Below are positions 57,122-64,000 of a stretch of 64,000 bases of DNA, one piece after another. Every line of letters starts with the position of its first letter. The first letter of the stretch is position 1. The notes below the pieces were generated by a model. That model had not been told where the DNA came from, made no database searches, and saw nothing but the letters and a program-made list of their open reading frames with translations. The DNA is from Paenibacillus taihuensis. Lineage in GTDB: Bacteria; Bacillota; Bacilli; Paenibacillales; Paenibacillaceae. The translations under genes were made by a program, and so were the position numbers. The DNA is taken from the NCBI RefSeq assembly GCF_003386535.1, contig NZ_QTTN01000005.1:40702-104701 (forward strand). Direction: 5' to 3'.

Positions 57122-59116
57122 TTAATGGCTTCTCGGAGGTGTCGCGATCTCTCCCTGCACCGCGTCCGGCTGGCGTTTGCGGCTGCTGAACTGGCTCTCG
57201 TACAGGTCGGCGTAGAAGCCGCCTGCCGCGAGCAGCTGCTCGTGCGTGCCTTGCTCGATAACCGTGCCGTGATTCATAACCAGAATGAGGTCGGCATCGC
57301 GAATCGTCGAGAGGCGGTGCGCGATAACGAAGCTCGTTCTGCCCTGCATCAGCTCATTCATCGCACGCTGGATATGGATCTCCGTCCGCGTATCGACGCT
57401 GCTCGTCGCTTCGTCGAGAATGAGGATCGCCGGATTCGCCAGAATGGCGCGGGCGATGGTGAGCAATTGCTTTTGACCCTGGGAGATGTTCGATGCTTCT
57501 TCATTCAGCACCGTATCATATCCGTCAGGCAGCGTGCGGATGAAGTGGTCTGCGTAGGCCGCTCTTGCAGCTGCCACAACTTCTTCTTCGGTTGAACCGG
57601 TTCGTCCGTAGGCGATATTGTCGCGGATCGTGCCGTTGAACAGCCAAGTATCCTGAAGCACCATGCCGAAGAGATTCCGCAGATCGCCGCGCTTCAGATC
57701 CGTAATATTGACGCCATCGATCGTGATGCTGCCGTTATTGATCTCATAGAACCGCATGAGCAGGTTGATGAGCGTCGTTTTGCCGGCGCCTGTCGGACCT
57801 ACGATCGCAATCGTCTGACCGGAACGGACGTGAATGTCCATGTCCTCGATGAGCGAGACGTCTTCCTTGTAGCGGAATTGCACATGGTTGAAACTGACGT
57901 CGCCGCGAGGCTTGATGGCTCTGCCCGCAGCTGCGTCAGATTCCTTCGCTACAACCGCAATCGGGTTCGCAGCTTCCGGCACTTCTTCCTCCTCGTCGAG
58001 CAATTCAAAGATCCGCTCTGCCGAAGCGACGGTCGACTGAAGGATATTCGCGATTTGGGCCGTTTGCGTGATCGGCATCGTGAATTGGCGCGAGTAGGAG
58101 ATGAACGCTTGCACGTCGCCGATCGTAATCGTCTTGTGCAGAACGAGAATGCCCCCTGCCACGCTCACGAGTACGTAGCCGATGTTGCCGATGAAGCCCA
58201 TGATCGGCATGATCATACCGGAGACGAACTGCGCTCTCCAGCCGGATTCGTACAGCTCCTCATTCACGCTGTCGAACTTCGCCACAGACTTGCGTTCATG
58301 GCCGAATGCCTTGACGATATTATGACCTGTGTACATTTCTTCAACGTGACCGTTCAGTTGGCCAAGCGCTTTTTGCTGACCTTTAAAATAAAGCTGCGAA
58401 CGCTTGGCGATCATCTTGATCGCGACGAAGCTGAGCGGCAGCGTCACGATGGAGATGAGCGTCATGAGCGGGCTGATCGTCAGCATCATGACGATAACGC
58501 CGATGAGCGTGACGACGGAAGTAATGATCTGCGTTAAGCTCTGCTGGAGCGTACCGCTGATGTTATCGACATCGTTGACGGCGCGGCTTAGAATTTCGCC
58601 GTGCGTACGTGAGTCGAAGAACTTCAGCGGCAGGCGCGCCAGCTTCTCGTTGACGTCCTTGCGCAAGCCATAAACGGTTTTCTGCGCAACGCCAGCCATG
58701 ACGTACTGCTGAATGTAACCGAAGATGGCGCTTATGATGTAGAGAGTGCCGAGCAGGGCAAGGATTTGCCAAATGTAATGGAAATCGATCTCCGCGCCAG
58801 GTGTACCCTTCATTTTGCCGATTAAACCTTCAAACAGCTTCGTTGTTGCCTTGCCCATGATCTTCGGACCGATGATCGAGAAGACAGTGCTAAGTACGGC
58901 TGTCAGCAGAACGATAAGCAGGGAGAAACGGTAAGGACGCAAGTAACCGGCCAGTCTGCGCAACGTACCTTTGAAGTCCTTGGCTTTCTGGACGGGCATG
59001 CCCATCATCCCGGGGCCGCCTCGACCTGGGCCGAACCCGAAGTTGCCAGGGGCGGGACCGCTTGGGCGTTGACCGCCGGGACCGCCGCTTGCCGGACCTC
59101 TTTGCTGTTCACTCAT
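57122..59116 (-). CDS. ABC exporter half-transporter (consensus-site subunit)
   Basis: 664 residues. A Gly/Pro-rich N-terminal tail of about 40 residues (GFGPGRGGPGMMGMPVQ) precedes six membrane helices and the ATPase domain. Walker A GPTGAGKTT, signature NISQGQKQ, Walker B ILILDEATSSVD with catalytic Glu. It pairs with the product of the upstream gene to form a heterodimeric multidrug-type exporter such as BmrCD or TM287/288. The start overlaps the partner's stop (ATGA). Confidence 0.92.
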   Translation of the reverse strand: MSEQQRGPASGGPGGQRPSGPAPGNFGFGPGRGGPGMMGMPVQKAKDFKGTLRRLAGYLRPYRFSLLIVLLTAVLSTVFSIIGPKIMGKATTKLFEGLIGKMKGTPGAEIDFHYIWQILALLGTLYIISAIFGYIQQYVMAGVAQKTVYGLRKDVNEKLARLPLKFFDSRTHGEILSRAVNDVDNISGTLQQSLTQIITSVVTLIGVIVMMLTISPLMTLISIVTLPLSFVAIKMIAKRSQLYFKGQQKALGQLNGHVEEMYTGHNIVKAFGHERKSVAKFDSVNEELYESGWRAQFVSGMIMPIMGFIGNIGYVLVSVAGGILVLHKTITIGDVQAFISYSRQFTMPITQTAQIANILQSTVASAERIFELLDEEEEVPEAANPIAVVAKESDAAAGRAIKPRGDVSFNHVQFRYKEDVSLIEDMDIHVRSGQTIAIVGPTGAGKTTLINLLMRFYEINNGSITIDGVNITDLKRGDLRNLFGMVLQDTWLFNGTIRDNIAYGRTGSTEEEVVAAARAAYADHFIRTLPDGYDTVLNEEASNISQGQKQLLTIARAILANPAILILDEATSSVDTRTEIHIQRAMNELMQGRTSFVIAHRLSTIRDADLILVMNHGTVIEQGTHEQLLAAGGFYADLYESQFSSRKRQPDAVQGEIATPPRSH

Positions 59117-60840
59117 GCGATCTCCTCCTCTGACAGCTGTGACGTTACGATTTCACGATAAACCGTGGATGTTTGCAGCAAGTCCTTGTGCGTGCCAATC
59201 GCCGAGATTTGACCGTCGTCGAGGACGATGATCCGGTCGGCATCCATAACCGTGCTGACGCGCTGAGCGACGATCAGTACCGTTGCATTCGTTGTTTCGC
59301 CGCGCAGTGCCTCGCGCAGCTTGGCGTCGGTCTTGAAGTCGAGCGCCGAGAAGCTGTCGTCGAACAAGTAGATATCCGGCTTGCGGACAAGCGCGCGGGC
59401 GATAGAGAGCCGCTGCTTCTGACCGCCCGAGACGTTCGTGCCGCCTTGCGCGATCGGCGAGTTGAAGCCGTCATTCATCTCGGAGACGAAGTCGTACGCT
59501 TGCGCAATGACGGCCGCATGACGGATTTCCTCGTCGCTCGCGTCTTCTTTGCCGAAGCGGATGTTATCCGAGATTGTGCCGGTGAACAGCACCGCCTTCT
59601 GCGGCACAAGGCCGATCATGGAGCGGAGCCTGTCTTGCGTCAGCTCGCGCACATCGACGCCGCCGATCGTAATGCTGCCGCTCGTCACGTCATAGAAACG
59701 CGGAATCAGGTTGATCAGCGTCGATTTGCCTGAGCCGGTACCGCCGATGATGGCCGTTACTTCCCCCGGGTTCGCTTGGAAGGAGATGTTCGAGAGTGCG
59801 GCGATCTCCGCGCCTGGATAATGGAACGAAACGTTGTTGAACGCGATTTGGCCGCGAGCAGCGGACACAGCCTTCGATGCTGCTGGATCGTTAATATCCG
59901 GCACCATGTTCAGCACTTCATTAATACGAGCCGCCGATGCGGAGGCGCGCGGAATCATGACGAACATCATGGAGGCGAAGATCAGCGCGAACATGATCTG
60001 CCATGCATATTGGATGAAGGCCATCAAATCGCCGACCTCCATATGGCCGCTGTTGATGCGCAAGCCGCCGAACCAAACGATGGCAAGGCTCGCGAAGTTC
60101 AGTACGAGCATCATCGTCGGCATGAGCGATGCCATAATGCGATTTACTTTGATCGACGTATTCGTCAGATCGGTGTTCGCGTCATTGAAGCGGGCTTGCT
60201 CGTGCGTCGTCCGGTTGAAGGAGCGGATGACGCGGATACCGGTCAGATTTTCGCGGAGGACGAGGTTCAGCTTGTCGATCTTCGTCTGCATCACCTTGAA
60301 CAGCGGAACGCCGCGGCTGACGATAGCAAAGATTATAAGAGCAAGAATAGGGACGATGGCAATGATAACAAGCGAGAGTGTTGCATCCTTGTACAGCGCC
60401 ATAATGATACCGCCGAAGCACATCATCGGCGCCATGACCATGACCCGCATCATCATCATAAGGACTTGCTGGACTTGTGTAATATCGTTCGTTGTCCGTG
60501 TAATGAGGGAAGCCGTGCCGATCTGGTCGAACTCATGCAGCGAATATTTCTCTACATGGCTGAACACGCGGCTGCGCAGATCGCGCCCGAAGCCGCCGGC
60601 CGACTTGGCGGACAAGAAGCTGGCGCCGATGGAGCACAGACCGCCGCCGAGCGCGATGAGCAGCATGAAGCCGCCGATCTTCCAGATGTACGGATTGTCG
60701 CCTTGCACGACGCCTTTGTCGACGATGTCAGAGAGCAATGTCGGCAAATACAGGTCGGATAGCGACTGCAGGAAAACGAATAGAAGGACGAAGAATACGA
60801 GCACCCAGTAGGGCCGCAGCATACGCAGCAATTTCAACAT
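59113..60840 (-). CDS. ABC exporter half-transporter (degenerate-site subunit)
   Basis: 575 residues: six membrane helices and an ATPase domain with Walker A GGTGSGKST, signature NVSGGQKQ and Walker B IYLFDDSFSALD, where the catalytic Glu is Asp. That is the usual asymmetry of heterodimeric exporters: one site hydrolyses poorly. Located 44 nt after the marR-type gene and co-transcribed. Confidence 0.92.
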   Translation of the reverse strand: MLKLLRMLRPYWVLVFFVLLFVFLQSLSDLYLPTLLSDIVDKGVVQGDNPYIWKIGGFMLLIALGGGLCSIGASFLSAKSAGGFGRDLRSRVFSHVEKYSLHEFDQIGTASLITRTTNDITQVQQVLMMMMRVMVMAPMMCFGGIIMALYKDATLSLVIIAIVPILALIIFAIVSRGVPLFKVMQTKIDKLNLVLRENLTGIRVIRSFNRTTHEQARFNDANTDLTNTSIKVNRIMASLMPTMMLVLNFASLAIVWFGGLRINSGHMEVGDLMAFIQYAWQIMFALIFASMMFVMIPRASASAARINEVLNMVPDINDPAASKAVSAARGQIAFNNVSFHYPGAEIAALSNISFQANPGEVTAIIGGTGSGKSTLINLIPRFYDVTSGSITIGGVDVRELTQDRLRSMIGLVPQKAVLFTGTISDNIRFGKEDASDEEIRHAAVIAQAYDFVSEMNDGFNSPIAQGGTNVSGGQKQRLSIARALVRKPDIYLFDDSFSALDFKTDAKLREALRGETTNATVLIVAQRVSTVMDADRIIVLDDGQISAIGTHKDLLQTSTVYREIVTSQLSEEEIA

Positions 60841-60884
60841 AGCGATTAGTCACCTTCTTTGGAATTAGTAGTAAATGTAGATAA

Positions 60885-61409
60885 TTACCCGCTGTCCCGG
60901 CTCAGCTTATTGAAGCACGACTGGTCATCCTCGGGACTCTCGGGATTCTCAGTCTCGAAGTACGCAGTCGCTTCGTCGATCAGCTCCACCAGGAGCTTGG
61001 CACGCTCCTCGCCAAGATGCGCGATGAGGCCGGCTAGTTTCTGTTGCAATTTCACTTCAGCCATTTGGGTTAGGCGTGTGCCTTCCCTCGTCAGCTTGAT
61101 TCGAACAGCCCTGCGGTCATTCGGGTCGGTCTCTCGGTCGACGAGCCCTCTTGCGGCTAGGACATTGAGCGTCTGGGTCATCGTCGGGGAAGCGACATTC
61201 ATAAGGCTGCTAAGCTCGGAAGCCTTCAGCCCTTCGGGCTGCTCGCGGGTCGCCCTGCGAATGAAGAATAGTGTCATCGTCTCGGCAGGCGTGCAGTTCT
61301 CGATTGGCCGACGGTTGTTCCATGAGATGTTCCGTAACCTGCGAAAAGCGCGCATCAACTCATGGGGAGCGTGGCAGTCGCGTTCTTGTTGTTCATCATG
61401 CTCGGACAT
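60885..61409 (-). CDS. MarR-family regulator of the ABC exporter
   Basis: 174 residues. The winged helix is LKASELSSLMNVASPTMTQT, LNVLAARGLVDRETDPNDRR and VRIKLTREG. First gene of the operon with the two exporter genes, so it likely represses all three until a drug or phenolic binds. RBS TAGGAGGAGG precedes the ATG at 61409 by about 7 nt. Confidence 0.9.
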   Translation of the reverse strand: MSEHDEQQERDCHAPHELMRAFRRLRNISWNNRRPIENCTPAETMTLFFIRRATREQPEGLKASELSSLMNVASPTMTQTLNVLAARGLVDRETDPNDRRAVRIKLTREGTRLTQMAEVKLQQKLAGLIAHLGEERAKLLVELIDEATAYFETENPESPEDDQSCFNKLSRDSG

Positions 61410-61440
61410 GACTTGTACCTCCTCCTATTGATTTAATTTA

Positions 61441-61483
61441 GTTAGCTAACCTAAGTATATTTATTTTGCTTAACGAATGTCAA
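61441..61483 (-). promoter_or_regulatory. marR-ABC operon promoter and operator
   Basis: On the minus strand TTGACA (61478-61483), 18-bp spacer, TATACT (61454-61459), an excellent sigma-A promoter. The perfect dyad GTTAGCTAAC (61441-61450) covers the start point, the expected place for MarR autorepression. Confidence 0.85.
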
Positions 61484-61556
61484 TAATCCTATTTATAAAC
61501 ACGATAAAAATTGTGTATGATAGTAGGATAAGATTCTGCTAGGAGTGTTGATTGCA

Positions 61557-63215
61557 ATGGAGAACAAGACATCATCCTCTAACTTTATTAAAAATATCGT
61601 GGCTGACGATTTGAAAGCCGGTAAAGTGAAAGAGGTTATTACCAGATTTCCGCCCGAGCCGAACGGTTACCTGCACATCGGACATGCCAAGTCGATCTGC
61701 CTGAACTTCGAGCTTGCGGACGAGTACGGCGGCAAGACGAACCTGCGTTTCGACGATACGAACCCGGTGAAGGAAGATACGGAGTATGTGGAATCGATTC
61801 AAGAGGACGTCAAATGGCTTGGATTCGAGTGGGATGATCTGCGTTTCGCATCGGATTATTTCGAAGAGCTGTATCAGCGTGCTGTCCTTCTTATTAAGAA
61901 AGGCAAGGCGTTCGTGTGCGACCTGAATGCGGAACAAATGCGCGAGATGCGCGGTACGCTGACGGTTCCAGGTCAAAATAGCCCTTACCGCGACCGCAGC
62001 ATCGAGGAGAACCTCGATCTGTTCGCTCGCATGCGTGCAGGCGAATTCAAGGACGGCGAGCGCATTCTTCGTGCGAAGATCGATATGGCTTCGCCGAATA
62101 TCAACCTGCGCGACCCTGCGCTGTACCGGATTGCGCATGCGCATCACCACCGGACGGGCGACGCATGGTGCATCTACCCGATGTACGATTACGCGCATCC
62201 GATCAGCGATGCGATCGAAGGCGTGACGCATTCGATCTGTACGCTGGAGTTCGAGGATCACCGTCCGCTGTACGATTGGGTCATCGACGAGTGCGAAATG
62301 TCCTCGCAGCCAAGACAGTATGAATTTGCCCGCCTGAACGTAACCAATACCATTATGAGCAAACGTTACCTGAAGGCGCTCGTCGACCAAGGCGTTGTCG
62401 AGAGCTGGGACGATCCGCGCATGCCGACGATCAGCGGTCTTCGCCGCCGCGGCTTCACAGCGGAATCGCTGCGTGCGTTCTGCCGCGAGATTGGTGTTGC
62501 TCGTGCATATAGCGTCGTGGATGAGCGGATGCTGGAGTTCTTCATTCGTGAAGACTTGAAGCTGAAGGCACCTCGTACGATGGCAGTACTGGCACCGCTG
62601 AAAGTCGTCATCACCAACTATCCGGAAGGCCAAGTGGAGATGCTTGAAGCGGAGAACAATTCCGAGAACGAAGAGATGGGCAATCGTTCGATCCCGTTCT
62701 CGCGCGAGATCTATATCGAGCAGGACGACTTCATGGAGAACCCGCCGAGCAAGTACTTCCGTCTGTTCCCGGGCAACGAAGTTCGTCTGAAGCATGCTTA
62801 CTTCATTAAGTGTGAAGAAGTGATCAAGGATGAAGCGGGCAACGTGGTCGAGCTGCGCTGCACGTACGATCCGGAGACGAAGAGCGGCACAGGCTTCACG
62901 GGCCGTAAAGTAAAAGGCACGATCCACTGGGTGGAAGCGTCGCAAGCGGTGCCGGCTGAGTTCCGTTTGTTCGAGCCGCTGCTTATCGATAACCCGGAAG
63001 AGGCGGACAAAGAGTTCCTGGAGCGCATCAATCCGAACTCGCTCGAAGTACTGCAAGGCTTCGTTGAGCCGAACATGAAAGAAGCGCAAGGACAGGACAA
63101 GTTCCAATTCTTCCGCCACGGCTACTTCAACGTCGATCCGAAGCATACCAGCGAATCGAAGGTTGTATTCAACCGCATCGTGTCGCTGAAGAGCTCTTTT
63201 GATCCAAAAGCTTAA
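61557..63215 (+). CDS. glnS: Glutaminyl-tRNA synthetase
   Basis: 552 residues from ATG 61557 with TAGGAG 11 nt upstream (TTG and GTG codons at 61548 and 61545 are less likely). Class I synthetase: [16 protein letters not shown] with HIGH at 40-43, IMSKRYL as the KMSKS loop, LRFDDTNP and [19 protein letters not shown]. The C-terminal beta-barrel anticodon domain is complete. It charges tRNA-Gln directly; most Firmicutes instead use GluRS plus GatCAB. Terminator follows. Confidence 0.96.
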   Translation: MENKTSSSNFIKNIVADDLKAGKVKEVITRFPPEPNGYLHIGHAKSICLNFELADEYGGKTNLRFDDTNPVKEDTEYVESIQEDVKWLGFEWDDLRFASDYFEELYQRAVLLIKKGKAFVCDLNAEQMREMRGTLTVPGQNSPYRDRSIEENLDLFARMRAGEFKDGERILRAKIDMASPNINLRDPALYRIAHAHHHRTGDAWCIYPMYDYAHPISDAIEGVTHSICTLEFEDHRPLYDWVIDECEMSSQPRQYEFARLNVTNTIMSKRYLKALVDQGVVESWDDPRMPTISGLRRRGFTAESLRAFCREIGVARAYSVVDERMLEFFIREDLKLKAPRTMAVLAPLKVVITNYPEGQVEMLEAENNSENEEMGNRSIPFSREIYIEQDDFMENPPSKYFRLFPGNEVRLKHAYFIKCEEVIKDEAGNVVELRCTYDPETKSGTGFTGRKVKGTIHWVEASQAVPAEFRLFEPLLIDNPEEADKEFLERINPNSLEVLQGFVEPNMKEAQGQDKFQFFRHGYFNVDPKHTSESKVVFNRIVSLKSSFDPKA

Positions 63216-63229
63216 TACGTATGAGAGAG

Positions 63230-63267
63230 ACCGTTCCCGGGCTGGTGAGGCTTGGGGGCGGTTTTTT
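63230..63267 (+). terminator. Terminator of glnS
   Basis: ACCGTTCCC pairs with GGGGGCGGT (two G-U pairs), followed by TTTTTTGTTTT. Confidence 0.75.
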
Positions 63268-63424
63268 GTTTTGTCCCTCGGGAGCGCAATTAACATCATA
63301 GTCTGCGACTTGGCAGCTGTATAGGTGCGGCAAAATTATAGTTATTTTCTACCGGACGCTGGCTGAGGTTGAACGTTATGATAGAGCTTAATAGGGAGAT
63401 ATGGGGAAGGTGTGACGACTGACG

Positions 63425-64000
63425 ATGTGCAGAATTCGGATTGAGTGTGAGGACGTGTATTTAAGAGAGTTTGAAGCGGCTGACTTAGAAGCGTTTCATT
63501 CGCTGACGTGGCAGCCTGAGATTTATGAGTATTTGCCCGGCTGGAACGTATCCTTGGAGCAGCGGACGGATTGGTTCATGAACTATGAGCTACCGGAGAA
63601 TGCTGAGTTTTTTCAAGCGGTCGCTGACGGTCGGGATGTAGGGGAGCTTCGTTTGCGATTGGCGATTATTCTGAGGGAGACGGGGGAACTGATCGGCTGG
63701 TGTTGCTCAGGGATCAAGGACGAGCTGCCGCCGCAGAATCGCGAGGTTATGTACGCCATCTCCCGGGACCATCGGGGCAAGGGTTATACAACTCAAGCTG
63801 CGCGAGGGATGATCGGCTATTTGTTCGCGCATACGAATGTGCAGGTATTGAATGCGGTCGCGCTGCTCGGGAATGCGGCGTCGAACAGGGTTATTCGGAA
63901 ATGTGGGTTTGAAGGTGTTGGGAAGATTGAGATTGACGGTGAAGCGTACAAGTATTATCGGCTTGAGAAGCGGGATTGGTTGGGACGGTCGGACGAGTGA
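63425..64000 (+). CDS. GNAT family N-acetyltransferase
   Basis: 191 residues, ending exactly at the window edge with TGA. RimJ/RimL-like layout: VYLREFEAADLEAFHSLT, ETGELIGWCCSGI, YAISRDHRGKGYTTQAARGM and NAASNRVIRKCGFEGVG. It probably acetylates a protein terminus or small amine. GGGGAAGGTG precedes the ATG. Confidence 0.9.
   Translation: MCRIRIECEDVYLREFEAADLEAFHSLTWQPEIYEYLPGWNVSLEQRTDWFMNYELPENAEFFQAVADGRDVGELRLRLAIILRETGELIGWCCSGIKDELPPQNREVMYAISRDHRGKGYTTQAARGMIGYLFAHTNVQVLNAVALLGNAASNRVIRKCGFEGVGKIEIDGEAYKYYRLEKRDWLGRSDE

Noticed and set aside
61572..63299. 575-residue minus-strand open frame
   Set aside because: Shadow of glnS on the opposite strand; glnS has all class I motifs.

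Overview
The window is a stretch of a Gram-positive, endospore-former-like chromosome with GC-rich coding sequence, most likely a Paenibacillus or a close relative in the Paenibacillaceae. Support comes from strong AGGAGG-type ribosome sites with frequent GTG/TTG starts, a maltodextrin ABC operon, YwbE, DUF1450 and CcdC proteins, a bacterial NO synthase, TagA, stalk-domain and S-layer-like secreted proteins, a spore-surface-type glycosylation cluster and a glutaminyl-tRNA synthetase. I found no rRNA, tRNA, insertion sequence or CRISPR array.

Layout. 1-5.3 kb: the 5' part of a CHASE-domain membrane sensor, adenosine deaminase, a three-gene set (BNR propeller, ubiquitin-like MoaD/ThiS protein, ThiF/MoeB-type E1) and a cold-shock protein. 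5.3-6.7 kb: a repressor/ImmA pair divergent from a lone holin, with four operator-like repeats between them. 6.8-13.8 kb: a nuclease-helicase fusion, an ECF sigma/anti-sigma pair, two secreted cupredoxin proteins and an acetyltransferase. 14-18.4 kb: phosphoesterase, TetM-like GTPase, cupin and NamA-type flavoenzyme. 18.5-25.2 kb: operon malE-malF-malG-amylase with divergent malR. 25.3-36.5 kb: NO synthase, an RGG-tailed DEAD-box helicase, small enzymes, a stalk-domain protein, a glycine-rich repeat protein, TagA, flavohemoglobin with a Crp/Fnr-type site in its promoter, a Crp/Fnr regulator, ferritin, DUF1450 and YwbE. 36.6-39.9 kb: CcdC, a large ankyrin protein, OhrR and an orphan gene. 39.9-53 kb: a likely surface-glycoprotein region with a decayed small gene, two DUF6385-like proteins (one carrying a 24-residue tandem repeat), three tandem GT2-TPR glycosyltransferases, two XRE-type regulators, an Hpt-REC-GGDEF protein and an overlapping three-gene glycosyltransferase operon. 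53.5-64 kb: YceI, a YerD-like glutamate synthase, a decayed Fn3-PA14 gene, a MarR-controlled heterodimeric ABC exporter, GlnRS and an acetyltransferase.

The most unusual signal is between the genes. Several intergenic stretches hold short phrases of about 24-30 nt, different at each locus, present as two direct copies, then a central core, then one or two inverted copies. Three of these loci share the core ATTTCYGCTCRAAAYGAGC, and the phrases end in a similar ATTT-containing tail. A second family is made of GAGAG...CTCTC hairpins with short A-rich loops and occurs at three loci. One cassette sits exactly where the Fn3-PA14 gene is cut off. These look like dispersed structured elements that I do not recognise as a described class.

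Functional links: NO synthesis (nos) and NO detoxification (hmp) lie 7 kb apart; maltodextrin uptake and its lipoprotein amylase form one transcript under MalR; the DUF6385-like proteins plus five glycosyltransferases suggest a glycosylated spore or cell-surface layer.
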